A stretch of DNA of 64,000 nt from Nymphaea colorata (Eukaryota > Streptophyta > Magnoliopsida > Nymphaeales > Nymphaeaceae). Positions 22,501 through 33,670 of the stretch are shown piece after piece; position 1 is the stretch's first letter, and every line of letters starts with the position of its first letter. Location: assembly GCF_008831285.2 (NCBI RefSeq), contig NC_045142.1, positions 9,846,952 through 9,910,951 of the forward strand, read 5' to 3'. The translations under genes and the position numbers were made by a program. The notes beneath the pieces were generated by a model. That model saw nothing but the letters and a program-made list of their open reading frames with translations, made no database searches and was not told where the DNA came from.

Positions 22501-24742
22501 TCTCATGTTAAGGAGGTATTGCAATAAGAATTCAAGATGAAGGATCTCGGCAAACTACGGTATTTCTTGGGTGTTGAGCTTGATAGAAAAGGTGATACAT
22601 TAACTCTTACACAGCATAAATACACTCTTGATATTTTGGAGTAGGCAGGTATGACAAATTGCAAGCCCATAATTACACCTAGTATTCTCAACATAAAATT
22701 AAATGCATTTGATGGGTGTGATGCCTACCCAAATCCTAGTTTCTAAACGGAGTATAGTTGGCATGTTGCAATATCTCACTTTTACACGCCCAGACATAGT
22801 ATATGCTCAATCAAGTCTCTCAGTTTATGCATGCACCCACAAAAGGGCATATGGATGCTATCAAATGTATTTTGCATTATCTTAAGGCTACTCTTAGGGA
22901 TGGACTCATCTACACAAGACAGTCAACTGTTTTGCATGGCCACAACATTTCCACTTATACTAATGCAGATTGGACAGGTGATTCAGATGATAGACGATGA
23001 GTTTCCGGTTATTGTTTCTTCCTTGATTCCAATCTTATTGGTTGGAGTAGCAAGAAACACCGTGCAGTTGTCAAATCTAGCACTGAGGCAGAATATATGT
23101 TAATGGCTGCAGGCACAGCTGAAGCTTCATGGTTACATCATTTGCTTGGGGAACTATCTCTTCCCATTGCTCAATCATTTCTATTTTATGACAGCCAAAG
23201 CGCGATCAAGATTGTTTTCAATCATGTTCTACATAATTCACTAAGCATATAGAGATTGATCAACACTTCATTCATCAAAAGCTTGCGGAAGACGAGATTG
23301 CATGATCAAACCCCATGCACAACTTGAGGGGGGCTGTTAAGTTTTTACAATATGGATCGGGTCACCCATACCCGACCCATTTGATCCACACACTTAACAC
23401 ATCATGGGCAGTGACATACTTGTAAATCTTAATATTATTTTGTGTATTTTATGATGTACCATAAATCGTGATTAGTATATAATGATAACAAGAGGTAGAC
23501 ATCATTAGTTGCTGCTTTCTTTCATCTCTATCTTGCTTGGACGTGCAGCCCACTTCTCTCTTCCTCCTCTTGCATCTAACTTCATTTGGTGGTTTGATAT
23601 TAGATATCAAAATCTTACAAAACCTTGTGTATGTGAACAGAGAACTAAGACTACAAAATAGGTTCTGTTACTTCTCTATTGCCTGTTTTGTTTCCTTTCC
23701 CACATAAAGGATTTAAGTGATTATCGAGAATTCATAAAGGAAAGAAATATTCCTCATTGGAACAAGATATCTGCCTGATGTAAATGAATGGAAATAAAAT
23801 CATGATTTTTGGGATCTATAATGTGGAAATTATCATGTGGTTATTATATCTGCTGCAGTAGCTGGTACTTGAATCATTATCTTGTGGCTGATCTGCTTTC
23901 TCCGAATGTCAGCAGCAAAAAGCTGAGATATCGAATCAACTGTAGACTTAAAATATGCTCTCATTTGTCTAATTTGCATTAATATTCGTTTGGATGTGCT
24001 GGATCGTTATGATGCACCTTCTATTATAAATTGGGTTCTTATTTTGTTGGATAAAATCCTTTAATTTTTTTCAGGCTCTTGTAATTTGGACTCTGATGTC
24101 TGGAACAGATTCTCCTTGTTCAAGACATCTCTGTTGCAAAACCCTGAAAATTTTGCTCCTATGATGAATTTTTGCAAGAGATGGGCCTCAGCTTCAACAG
24201 CCACTACAACAGAGGATGAGGGCAAAATAAGCATAGGGCCCAAGAAGTCTGGATCTGATGAAGATGGAAAAGATGCAGGGGTTGTTTATTATGGACCCAT
24301 TTCTTCCACCATCAAGAAAGTGAAACTTCTCTCCCTCTCTACTTGCTGCTTGTCAGTATCTCTTGGCCCTGTAGTGACCTTCTTAACTGCACCAGAAATG
24401 AATGTGATTCTCAAGGGGGCTGTTGCTTCGTCGGTCATATTTCTTAGTGCTTCCACCACTGCAGCACTGCACTGGTTTGTGAGCCCCTATGTTCACAAGC
24501 TCAGATGGGTGCCTGGTTCAGAAACATTTGAGGTTGAGATGATGTCTTGGTTGGCAACCTATATCCCAAGGACAATAAGGTTTATTGATGTCAAACCACC
24601 AAACAGCAACAGACCATTTGTCACTTTCAAGGCCAATAACAACTTTTACTTCATTGATGAAGAGCACTGTAGGAACAAGGCTCTCTTAGCAAGGCTGACA
24701 CCTAAGGGACCAACCCATGAATCAGCGTTTAAGAACTTGTGA
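11563..24742 (+). CDS. TMEM70: TMEM70-like mitochondrial inner-membrane assembly factor
   Basis: Proposed exons are 11563-11665 and 24075-24742, joined in phase to give 256 residues. Exon 1 encodes an Arg-rich, Ser/Leu-rich N-terminus typical of a mitochondrial targeting peptide. Exon 2 carries the conserved region: VYYGPISSTIKKVKLLSLST, then two hydrophobic segments separated by a short polar turn, HWFVSPYVHKLR, and a Cys/His-containing tail. This matches plant members of the TMEM70/TMEM186 family (DUF1301), known in animals to help assemble ATP synthase and complex I. The donor after codon 34 (GGTAAAT) and the acceptor TTTTTTTCAG are good. The intron is about 12.4 kb and filled with transposons. 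An exon-like segment at 14280-14377 may be an alternative exon but contains an in-frame stop. Exon 2 is secure. Exon 1 is an inference from phase and targeting character. Confidence 0.8.
11823..12215. repeat. Three tandem copies of a 126-134 bp unit
   Basis: Units start ATGGTCTTGGTGATCAA at 11823, 11949 and 12083. The first lacks a short GGCTATACTAT-type segment present in the other two. They lie in the first part of the TMEM70-like intron. They are non-coding and too long and too similar throughout to be a CRISPR-like array. Confidence 0.9.
13517..13665. repeat. About 2.5 tandem copies of a 56-bp unit
   Basis: Units containing TTTAAATCGT and TCACAAGCCTGAA recur at about 13517, 13573 and 13630, with moderate divergence. 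They lie within the TMEM70-like intron. Confidence 0.7.
14280..14377 (+). other. Exon-like segment in TMEM70-like intron
   Basis: This 98-bp stretch follows a pyrimidine tract and TAG acceptor and precedes a GTAAAA donor. Entered in phase from exon 1 it reads as 31 plausible residues, then hits TAA at the last codon before the donor. If used, it would truncate the product. It may be an alternative or poison exon, or chance. Confidence 0.3.
15914..17011 (+). mobile_element. Copy A of a CTATGTCAC-tip DNA transposon family, non-autonomous, 1.1 kb
   Basis: It is flanked by a perfect 8-bp duplication ATCACAAC (15906-15913 and 17012-17019). The tips CTATGTCACATAGG and, reverse-complemented, CTTAGTCACATGGG match at 11 of 14 positions. 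Subterminal zones are dense in GTACCC/GGGTAC motifs. The interior has an (AT)n run, a (CTT)n run at about 16484-16573 and a perfect hairpin at 16848-16873. No transposase is present. The 8-bp duplication suggests hAT-like mobilisation, although the tips do not match the usual hAT start. It lies in the TMEM70-like intron. Confidence 0.8.
17268..18067. mobile_element. hAT-like non-autonomous transposon, 800 bp
   Basis: The ends CTTAGTTGTCAAGG and, reverse-complemented, CCTAGTTGTTAAGG match at 12 of 14 positions. The flanks AGGACTAG (17260-17267) and AGGAGTAG (18068-18075) form a 7 of 8 duplication. The subterminal GTGCCTAG/CTAGGCAC motifs are typical of a plant hAT-like MITE type I have seen before. 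The interior is AT-rich with no coding potential. It lies in the TMEM70-like intron. Confidence 0.7.
18338..18622 (+). repeat. 5' LTR of copia-2
   Basis: A 285-bp TG...CA repeat, matched by 23335-23619 with about 20 differences. Part of the 3' half is CT-rich. Confidence 0.95.
18623..18635 (+). promoter_or_regulatory. Primer-binding site of copia-2 (initiator tRNA-Met)
   Basis: TGGTATCAGAGCA immediately follows the 5' LTR and is complementary to the tRNA-Met 3' end. Confidence 0.95.
18875..19906 (+). pseudogene. Copia-2 gag with premature stops
   Basis: The ATG at 18875 opens a copia Gag with an N-terminal KLNHTNYLTWKRQI segment and a helical capsid region. The frame meets a TAG at 19610 but continues past it in the same frame to a zinc knuckle (CxxCxxxxHxxxxC, about 19698-19739), then a TGA at 19904 just before the protease motif. 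Both stops look like single-base changes rather than indels. The protein would form the particle and bind RNA. As it stands, only a truncated Gag lacking the knuckle could be made. Confidence 0.9.
19907..23310 (+). pseudogene. Copia-2 pol: protease, integrase, reverse transcriptase (split), RNase H
   Basis: The protease site reads YVDSGG at about 19907-19924, followed by a frame break. The pre-integrase region with a Cys-x-x-Cys pair ends near 20480. Integrase catalytic residues are visible: Asp in SDVWG (about 20526), Asp in CDGGGEF (about 20714) and Glu in GIAERKH (about 20821). Reverse transcriptase starts near 21600, is interrupted after SPAIKM by a MITE, and resumes at about 22144, with YVDD at about 22456-22467. 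RNase H with acidic residues runs at about 22950-23300. Several frameshifts and stops are present. Domains are otherwise well preserved, so the element was a full autonomous copy when it inserted. Confidence 0.9.
21844..22135. mobile_element. hAT-like MITE nested in copia-2 reverse transcriptase
   Basis: The insert starts TAGGCCTGGGCATCGGG and its end reverse-complements to the same 17 bases, a perfect terminal inverted repeat. GATGGGAA flanks it on both sides (21836-21843 and 22136-22143), an 8-bp duplication. Removing the insert and one duplicate restores colinearity of the reverse transcriptase, confirming a simple insertion. The interior is GC-rich near the ends and has no gene. Confidence 0.9.
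23335..23619 (+). repeat. 3' LTR of copia-2
   Basis: A 285-bp repeat preceded by the purine run GAGGGGGGC and followed by AAACC. Confidence 0.95.
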
Positions 24743-27700
24743 GCAGATACTATGCTGTCTTTGTTGCCTCTAGATTCTGGTCTTTCAGATATCTAGTAAT
24801 TGGCATTCACCAGGCTGAGACTCAATGATGGATGACCAACAGTAGATCAGTTTTGCAAGGTAAGAAACTTTTGGGTTCGAAACTTTTGAATACCATTGTT
24901 ATGAAAAATTTTGGCTTTGCTCTTTCAATGCATTTGTTAAGCTATTAAAACGCACTGTACTTGGCTGTTGGAGCATAACTGTGTCCATCTGGCAGTTTTA
25001 CATGAATGGGTTATGTTTATCAAATAATGCTTCTTGTTTTTTCTTTTTATTTTTATTTTTTAAGACTGTACTGTGACGGGATCTAAACAGGTAGGTTCCT
25101 ATGATGTAATTTGTTTCCCTTTCTGGTTATGGTTATATAACTTCAATTAAAGAAGCAATTAAGATATAGACAAGATTAAGAAGCTTATTTTTACTGACAT
25201 AGTTCTACATAGCTTTATTATCTGTCTCTTCACACGGTACCTTGGTATTTGGTAAACTCCTCCTTTAAGATAACATCATTTGAAAGTTCATGACTGGATA
25301 AGCTAGAGATGTCTGATTTTTTTGTCATAATGAGGTTGTGGGTATGGACACTTGCAAGGCTGAGGCAGTGTCCTTAGGGGTGACATCTGAACCATGAAAT
25401 TCTTAACTGGAGATGGTTTACAATTACATGTGAAATGTTAATAAACCCTCGGGAAAATGCTCAAATTCTATCCACTTGTTCCCTTTCATTGTATTTTGGT
25501 ACCCTTTTATATTTTCCACATGAGACAAGTTGGAGAATGCACTTAGAAAGTTATTTCTGCACCAAATGCTTTTTACATAAATCCCATGAGCGTCACTAAA
25601 CGCTTGGGATGGGCTCCTGTTTCGCGTAATTCTCTTTAATGAGAGACCAAAGGAATCCCTTAGCCTCCAGCACTATTTTAGGGCAGCCAGGAAGAGCTCA
25701 CCACACGCATTGGTAACTGAATGCAAGACTTGGGATTTTGTCATGCACCATTACTGTAAGGAGACCAAGAAAATGGGATTCATTTTTGCAGTGACTGGGA
25801 GGCGATGGATGAGTAACTCGTGCACTACAGAATCTGCTACAGAATTTGGTGGACACCCACCTGAATATTTTTGTACGTACCCATAATTTTCAGTCCGCGA
25901 CTGTGCTAAGTCAAAGAGGAGTCTCATGGGGCTTTTCAGAACATTATCTGAAAAAGTTCTGAAATATGTTGAAAACTCGACTTTGAACGTGCCTCCGATT
26001 TAGACGTGTGATTTGAATAGATATCACCCGTCTTGTCAATTCTTGGTTTGGCCATTCTCAATGCTGCGATTGGATGTAATCTACACTTGATCTTAGCAAA
26101 AGACCCAGAAAGGTACACTTTGACTGGATGTAATCAAACACAAGAAGAAGAGCTTGTATTCCTTATTTCAGTTTCAACAAAGTAACAAATTATCAAATTG
26201 ATAATCTGAAATACCCTCTCTGAGTTTACCTTGCCTAAGTATGTGCCATCAAAAAATTAACATTAGATGACACGATACATTCAGTGAGACGATTCTTCTT
26301 TGCTTTCTTTTGGAAATAAATGGAATTTAGAGTTTTGGCAAAGAGCGAAAGTGGATTAAACTCACCAAACGCCTTGTTCCTGGCGTAAGCTGTCCAAGTC
26401 CACCTATTTATACCCTAGGGAACATATTCTGGTTTATATATGTTTCTTTTTTGGATCAAATGCATTAATCTTAATGGATTTTGGAAAGTGTCGAACCTAT
26501 TCTTCAGGAAAAGGGATGACTTAACATCTTATATGAGGTGTTGGCTTGCAAACCTTTTCCTTTCTCTGCCGTATCACGGGAAACCTCTCCTGATGAAACT
26601 TCGTTCAAGCATGGCCTTCGACAACTGGAAAAAGTGTCTGACTTGGCCATACTTGGTAAAAGATGAATCATTTATACATGTGATGTATACCGCACAAATA
26701 CGGTACATACTATTATTACATACTTATGAAGCTTATCTAATCACCTTCCGAATGTGTTTGATTTTGTTATTGAGAGTGCTGGGGAAAAAATGACCAGTGC
26801 TTGACATTTCAAACACGAAAAGAATAAAATGCAGGCGCAATTCATGTCCATGAAACAACTCTCAAAGAAACCAACATGTACAGGTTACTTATTATTATGC
26901 AGTTTTACTTAAGCCATTCATTTCGTTTTCCTTTTTGAAGTAGAATAATTTTCTTTCTAAAGTAAATCTTTTCTTTTCATTCGAAGAGTTAAACTTCCCC
27001 GGAACGGCTTCTTGAGGGACAACCCCCCCAATAGCAGGTGCTTGCAGCAGAAGTGGACGTATTTCACTAATCCAATGAGGACCATATTGGCGGTCACTTT
27101 CGTTATTGGATGGGTAGGAGCATTCGTGGGCGATAGATGGTGTCTTGCATGAAAGGGTTTTGTTTCACGTGCCTGTTGGGGGAGACACGTCACGTATAAG
27201 AAAGAGGCTGCTCTGGCTGTCTCCCTTCTACGAGATGGAAGGAAGATGATGATGAATTGAGGGGGACAAAAGGAAAGTGCTGCACGTTTGAAGAGAATGT
27301 TCACAATGACTAAATTTGCAAAACATATGACATGACACAATTACCAACGTATAAATGATGAAGTCTTAAGACACCTAACCAGGTGCAACATGGAAGAACT
27401 TTAATGTACGCTTAGGTTTGACTAGTGATGGATTCAACCCATTTGCCATCGTATGGTCTGTTTTGCTGGTGATATATAATTTGTCATCTTGGATGTGCTT
27501 GAAGCAACCATATATGTTGTCCTAAATCATCTCAGGATTAACAGCTCCAAACACAAATGGCATGAATGTTTGTCTACAACCGTTGATGGATAAATTGAAT
27601 TTGTCATGGGCTGAATGAGTATGTGCATTTGCCTTTCATAGATAACAACATTTCCAAATGCTTGTAGCTTTATTGTAAACTATATATGATTTTTCAGAAT

Positions 27701-29135
27701 ATGCGTGCATGTCAGGTTGGAGTACGAAGGGTATGCTAGCTTGTCCGGTTTGTTATAAAGATACAGGTAGTTGCAAATCGATCTTCAACACTAATCCTAT
27801 AAAAGTTATTTTGTATCAAATAAAAAGTCTTCCTTAGCCTCAATTTTGGTGTTGAGAAAAAAAAACTCGCAGAGAGTTGTTTATTGTGAGCCGATTCAAA
27901 CAACTTGGCATGATGGTGTTGCTTTAGAAAAAAGAGAGAGAGAGAGGCTATTTAGATGTTATAATATAAAAATTTAAAAAAAAAATACGTTTGTTTCAAC
28001 TACTATACTTCATATCTTATTCTTTTCATGGATGCATATGCTCTGTCATCAGAGGCAGAACAAATTTTGTCGGGGAATTTCATGCCAAATTACTAATTCA
28101 AGTAAAAACAGTGGGGACAATTTTTTCAAGACCCTTAGGTCGTAATGGATTGTGGATACCTCAGTGCTTATCCACTAATTCTTGTCCACTAAAACGAATG
28201 CAGATTAATGGTCATTATGTTGCCTGTAAACTGTTGCAATGGTTGTGAAGTGACCACGTCATTACTCGGGGATGCGTTATTCCTCATTGCGTATAATTGT
28301 TTGTGTTTGTTTCCTGCATTGGTTGAGTGTCTGTGTGCTCTTTGAAGTGGTTTTGAGTAAGTATTGAATAAACTTTCCCTTGATTAATTTAGGAATTAGA
28401 CAGTAGGTAAATATATATAATGCTTTAAACTTTAAATGTTTACAGGTACCTTAGCAGATGGCAGCTTATATTGATAGTAGAGAAGGCCCTTGAGAAGGGT
28501 CGGTTGTGGGATCTCTCTGTCTGAGCCACCAAGGTTTTGGCTTAATGTTTACTATCTACATATTATCTATACTACCTCTGTAGTCAGATGGCTGTTTTTT
28601 TATTTTATATCACTACATCGCAAACAGCAGTTTGACATCATTCCACTTTAAGCGGAGGAAGCCAACCTGACATTACTTACTGATTCTAATCCAGAAACGC
28701 CGGGTATATTTCATACCGCCTTACAAGTTCGTTATATTTCAAACCGCCTTACAAGTTGCTCCTGCGGAAGATGACCCCTTTTCATCGGAGACAGCCTTTT
28801 TGTACTAAACATTCTTCCACGTTCCATATACAGAAGACATCCATGTAGGTTTTGGAATACACGACCGCAAGCGCTTTTCGTTTGAACAAAAAGATAGACC
28901 CAGTATTTAAAAGACACCGATACGTTTTGCAAGATGAGAAACTAAAGTTCCACAAAAAATGGCACAAAAATGAGAGGATGATGCCTCCTAGATTCAATCT
29001 CCTAAAAATTGGAAACGAAAATGAAGTTGAATGTCATTTTCTAGCATTCTAGACATAGAATTTCTAGCCTTTCACAAAATCAAAGAACCAAAATGGATAA
29101 AACATTGGAAAATAAAATTTCCAAAAACTGACGCC
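24743..29135. other. Intergenic: 3' end of TMEM70-like gene, then anonymous sequence
   Basis: The first few hundred bases are probably 3' untranslated region of the TMEM70-like gene, and a GTAAGA donor near 24860 hints at an intron there. I found a U2 snRNA fragment at 26082-26121 and a short 28-bp duplication (28705 and 28733). The open frame at 26440-26793 shows no recognisable domain and no start or splice context that I trust. Poly-A/T tracts are common. Confidence 0.4.
26082..26121 (-). pseudogene. Truncated U2 snRNA retro-fragment (5' end only)
   Basis: Read on the minus strand, 26116-26082 matches about the first 36 bases of spliceosomal U2 snRNA, including GCTAAGATCAAGTGTA, with a few mismatches and one missing base. 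It stops just before the branch-site recognition sequence. The flanks form a 14-bp direct repeat with one mismatch (GATTGGATGTAATC at 26068-26081 and GACTGGATGTAATC at 26122-26135). Truncated snRNA copies bounded by direct repeats are a known product of retrotransposition. It has no promoter elements and cannot be a functional U2 gene. Confidence 0.7.
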
Positions 29136-30649
29136 TCACTTCTTCTTTCCTGCCTTGGCCGCATCTCCGGCCTTGGTCTGCAAAAATATAGCAAAAGTTA
29201 GAATCCGACAGATATAGACTTGGCTGACTATACGAGAAAACCTCATCTGAGAGAGTTCAAGCAGGAAGCATTTTCCGCACCTTCTTGACACCACGAACTT
29301 TCTTTGACCTGTTCTTTCTTTCTTTCATCTGCTTCCTAGACTTCTCCACCTTTGTGGCAAGCCCATTCTGAACATTTTACAGATCTCGATTAGTACAGTA
29401 CTCTAGAGAGCAAGAAAGAACCAAATGCTTATCCAAGACAAATTAATCCCTCCAAGCAAATAACAGCTTGTCACCAGGGTAAATATTAAATAAACCTAAC
29501 CAAGCCTAAACATCAATGCAGTCAAAACTTGAAGTAAAACAGAAGACTGCCCATGTGTAGAGCATCTTCATGTCGCCTACCAGCTGCCATTGGGCCTTTC
29601 AGATGCATACAAATAAAAAAATATAACTCACCCATAAATATGAATTCATGGCAGTAGTCAATAAAGATGCAGGGCTTCCAACTGAACTCACCACCCAACT
29701 TTGATGTAGATTTAACAACTAATTATCTAACATTTTGAACTGTAACAAGAATAAACAGCAGTAGTCTACCAATGCAGGAATTCCAACTGATTGAACCAGT
29801 GTTTAAAAACTGGCCAAGTAAGCTGGTTGACCCAGCTCGGCTCGGCCCCCTACCGGGTCAACCCACTAGGACTCATTTTAGTATAAAACTAGGTAAGATT
29901 CAGCCTTGACTTGGTTGATTCGGCCGAGTCACGAGTCCAAGAAGACAAGAACAAGTTATGTTTGATTTTTCTTTTACGGTGTGTTATAAAAGGCGTCCGT
30001 CGACAATGGGTATGTTCTCAAGCGAAAAGAAAAAAAAAAAAAGTGTTTAGTGAAGAGGGACGAGGGTCTATGATTTCCATCATCTATTCCGGTGAGAATA
30101 ATGTCTGGCAAATACACCGGCTACAACCAAAAAACCCAAAAAACCGACATCTCAGGTAACTTCTGTTTTTTTCCGTTTGTTTTCTATTTTTTCTGTTTTC
30201 CCCCCTTTTGCATCAAGTATTCCAGTGACTGCCATTTTTAGGAAGTTCAAGAACAATTATAATCTAGTCAAACTAAATGAAATTTCAAGGCACATATACA
30301 GAAGAAAGCTAGAATGTACAGGATATTATATTAGAAAACATATTTGTTCCCTCTTTCTTCTTTTCTTTTTTTTTTGAGAGAGAGAAAGAGAGCTCTGAGT
30401 CAACCAAGTTGACTCAGCTGACTCAATGACTGGGTCCTCAACCTGGTAAAAAAAATGGAGAACCAGAAAGTGCCATCACCAGGCCAAGTCATGGGACGAA
30501 AGGACCGAGACATCCGAGTTTTGGCTGAGTAAAAGGTGGACTCAACCAAGTCATCTATGGATATGATCTAAGTGAGAATATTACATGTACAAAATATACT
30601 TATAAATGGTAAGAAAACCACATGTTATATCAGATTTTCAGTGTAGCAC

Positions 30650-30712
<63 letters not shown>

Positions 30713-32820
30713 CACGCACACAAAACACTAGGAGCTAGGAGATGAATATACATTATCATACATGTTATCTGTAATATTCTTATGATGAACCAAAAGCACT
30801 ATTTTATACATATGCACACATACTTTACGCAAAAAAGAAGATGTTGAAACCAGGCCACAAGACTGAGTTGTCCCAGCAAGTCACGAATCAGTTCAATTAG
30901 AGTCGAGTCCCAAGTCACTCTGCTTTAAAACCTTGAGAGAGACTCTTCGGCTCATGAACACATACAGGTCCAGAAACACATCTAGGAACAAAAAGATTGA
31001 ACAAAGGCCTCTAACATTGGTAGACTATGTCGCATGGGTAGGTAGGTAATAAGGGCTCGCATACCTGTTAGTACACTTTTTTTGGACGCACATATGCCAC
31101 ATCAAGTGGGCACCTTTCAGACTAAGAACCACTTATGTTAAAACTTAAAATGTCAAAAGTTTTTTAAAATTGTTGTGTCCCTGTACCAAAGCCAGTAAGC
31201 CACACCCATGTAACTCCATTGTTAGATGAAGAAGACGGATTTGATTTTACAATGATCTCAAATGGAGGTGAGCAGCAGTTTTTCGAACACCCAACACATC
31301 CATTGCAAATATACAGCATTTAAGACCATCAGAGTGACCATCTCAGTTTTAAATTTTACATTTTCACCATACCACGTGCAAAAATTGGATGTCTTCATAT
31401 CTCAGACATCACCTTATTTGATCCATAAAATAAGGCCTAAGGTTACTATCCTAAATACCTTTTATTATCAACAAAGAACCATGCTACATCCTGGTCCAGT
31501 CACACTTTTTGTCCATGATTAGTCTTTTCAAATTTAGATGATTTTCTTTGTTCTGGTTCCAACCGGTCTGGATCTATAGTTCTAAAGACTATGGCCCTAA
31601 ATACCTTTTTTCATCGTCAAAGAACCTTCCTGCCTCATGGTTCGGTCACACTTTGGCCATGATTATTCTTTTCAAATTTAGATTTGTTTGTTTGTACTGG
31701 TTCCAACCGGTCTGAATCTCTAGTTTTAAGACCATGATCCTACATGCATTTTTATCATCGTCCAAGAACTTTCCTGCCTCCTGGTTCCGTTACACCTTTT
31801 GGCCATGATTATTCTTTTCAAGTTTAGATGATTTTTTTTGTTCCGGTTCCAACCAGCCTGGATCTCTACTTTTAATGACTCTGATACTAAATGCCTTTTT
31901 ATTATCATCAAAGAACCTTCCTGCCTCATGGTTCAGACACATTTTTTCCATGATTAATTTTCAAATATAGAATATAGTTGTTTGTTCTTGTTCCAACTGG
32001 TCTAGCTCTCTAGTTTTAAGGCATCTTGATTGTTTCTTGTGTTCAGTTGGACCTAATGACAGACCGAATGCATGATTGCACCAGTTACATATGGACGTGG
32101 ATTTTGTGACATCAGCATTGTCACTAGTCATAATCAGCAACATTGGCGTATTGCAGGAATTTTTTAATGAGAAGCTGCAATTCACTCTCTTAATTGAATG
32201 GCCAACTTACTCGCTAAATGGGATCACAGCAGCTATTAAACAACAGACGACGACATAAGACGATTAAGAGCCAAAACGAAGCAAGTAGAAGTTTCAAAGA
32301 AGCATACCCTGATGAGCCTATATTTGGGCTCGTATTTCTTTGCATTTTCGACGGTGTCATAGATTAAACCGAAGCCCGTCGATTTGCCACCTCCAAAATG
32401 CGTCCGGAACTTGAAGACGAAGATCGTGTTGGGGTCACGAACGTCATACATCTTCCCCAATTTCTCCTTCAGTTCGACCTTCACAAAGAACGTAGAGGAA
32501 AAAACAAAGTTTCAACAACTCAACCAAAAAAAAAAAGTAAGAAAGAAAGAAAGAAGGCCATCAATGGAAGCACAAGGACCTATAAACGGGAAGTAGTACC
32601 TTGGAGACATTAGCTCTGCCAGGATGGAGCACGTCGATCACCTAGCAAGAAGGGAAAGAAAATACAAGAGATAGCACAATCACAACAGAGATTCGAAAAC
32701 GGAGGAAGCGAAGAGAACAGGAGGGAGAGGACACGGAGTCATTACGAATTGCTTCCGGGCGAGGAGACGGTTCGTCATGAACTTCCTCGTGCGGATAGTC
32801 ACTGCCTTTGTGTCCGCCAT
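29136..32820 (-). CDS. RPS24: 40S ribosomal protein S24 (eS24)
   Basis: There are five exons: 32820-32746, 32641-32600, 32478-32308, 29367-29281 and 29177-29136. Together they encode 138 residues. All junctions are GT-AG and every exon is a whole number of codons. The protein starts [20 protein letters not shown], has the eS24 core [20 protein letters not shown] and ends in a Lys-rich tail (AGKKK). Length and order match plant eS24, a small-subunit component that binds 18S rRNA. One small difference is Val at the first residue of exon 3, where Ala is usual. Intron 3 is 2.9 kb and carries a 145-bp tandem array and an AT microsatellite. A telo-box upstream is typical for this gene class. Confidence 0.97.
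30652..30711. repeat. (AT)n microsatellite in RPS24 intron 3
   Basis: About 60 bp of uninterrupted AT dinucleotides. Confidence 0.98.
31440..32020. repeat. About four tandem copies of a 145-bp unit in RPS24 intron 3
   Basis: The phrase CATGATTANTCTTTTCAAAT recurs at 31514, 31658, 31804 and 31949 (spacing 144, 146, 145). Each unit also carries a GGTTCCAACCGGTCTGG-like phrase and a CAAAGAACCTTCCTGCC-like phrase. Copies are perhaps 80% alike by eye. No coding frame spans the units. Confidence 0.9.
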
Positions 32821-32903
32821 GGTCAGGGCGTCAGGGAGTTCGCCGGACGGGGCTCGCCAGCCGCTGCTGCCGCCGTCGATTGGAGGAGGGAAGAACCCTT
32901 TAC

Positions 32904-32913
32904 AAAACCCTAG
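32904..32913. promoter_or_regulatory. Telo-box upstream of RPS24
   Basis: AAAACCCTAG lies about 85 bases upstream of the RPS24 ATG. Telo-boxes (AAACCCTA) are well known in plant ribosomal-protein and eEF1A promoters and link them to growth-phase expression. A second AACCCTAA-like copy lies near 32988. Confidence 0.65.
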
Positions 32914-33670
32914 CGACAACGTACGCGAAGAGGAGAGATCCAGCACCGCGGATCATAGTTATACCGATCTTCATGTCGTAAATGTAACCCTAATGGCATG
33001 AAATGACCGAAACATCCTTAATCAGCTATTTTCTCTCAACCCGAGCACTCTCACAGTCTCTGCCGATTCGGCTCGGGTGCAAGAGAACCGGACGCTGTTG
33101 CACTCGACCGCCCATCACGTTGATTTTAAGCGACTCGGTGGTGGACAAGAAATATTCCAGTTTCTGGATTTCAAAGAACATTTACTTTTAATTTGTGCGT
33201 GTAAATGTTTCTATCAAGTTTTCATGAAGAAAATCATGTTGGGCATCTAGTTGATAGATTCCCTACTTATATATGAAACAACAAATTGGATTCATCTAAT
33301 AGTGACAAGTTTTAGTAATTAGATTAAATTGCTTGAAATAGGTCAATCCTTATTGGCTATAATATTTTATATCTGAGCTTTGTATGATCAAAGAGTGTCT
33401 CGTATGTTCTTATATATAGACCCATCTGAACTCAACCATAAATTTTGCCTTATCATTTAGATTCAAAACAACCAACATATATTATGATCATGTCTGAATT
33501 TTGCCAAAATAGCATTCTTAAAATGCAACTATTTCACATATTGAGACTTGGCATGCTTTCCAAATGTTGGATGCATGGAGAGCATCAGCTTCTCACCATT
33601 GAACACTTTATTATGTGTTTCATGCACCTCTTACCATTGTTCTATATACCATGGGTCAAATCACTTGTGT

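Larger units (their letters stand above)
18338..23619 (+). mobile_element. Copia-2: Ty1/copia LTR retrotransposon inside an intron, inactivated by point changes and a nested MITE
   Basis: The 5.28-kb element has 285-bp LTRs (TGTTAAG...TTACA) and flanks AAATC/AAACC, a 4 of 5 target duplication. The primer site is at 18623-18635 and a polypurine run sits just before the 3' LTR. The full copia order is present: gag, zinc knuckle, protease, integrase, reverse transcriptase, RNase H. LTRs differ at about 20 of 285 positions by eye (about 93% identical), so it is older than copia-1. Stops and frameshifts punctuate the reading frame, and a 292-bp MITE splits the reverse transcriptase. It lies in the sense orientation of the host gene. 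The short LTRs and gag type suggest an Ale/Retrofit-like lineage, with low certainty. Confidence 0.95.

Noticed and set aside
26082-26121. Functional U2 snRNA gene
   Set aside because: Only the first ~36 bases are present, with mismatches, and no upstream sequence element or TATA box is in place.
26440-26793. 117-codon plus-strand frame
   Set aside because: No family resemblance, no splice partners and AT-rich composition. Not enough to call a gene.
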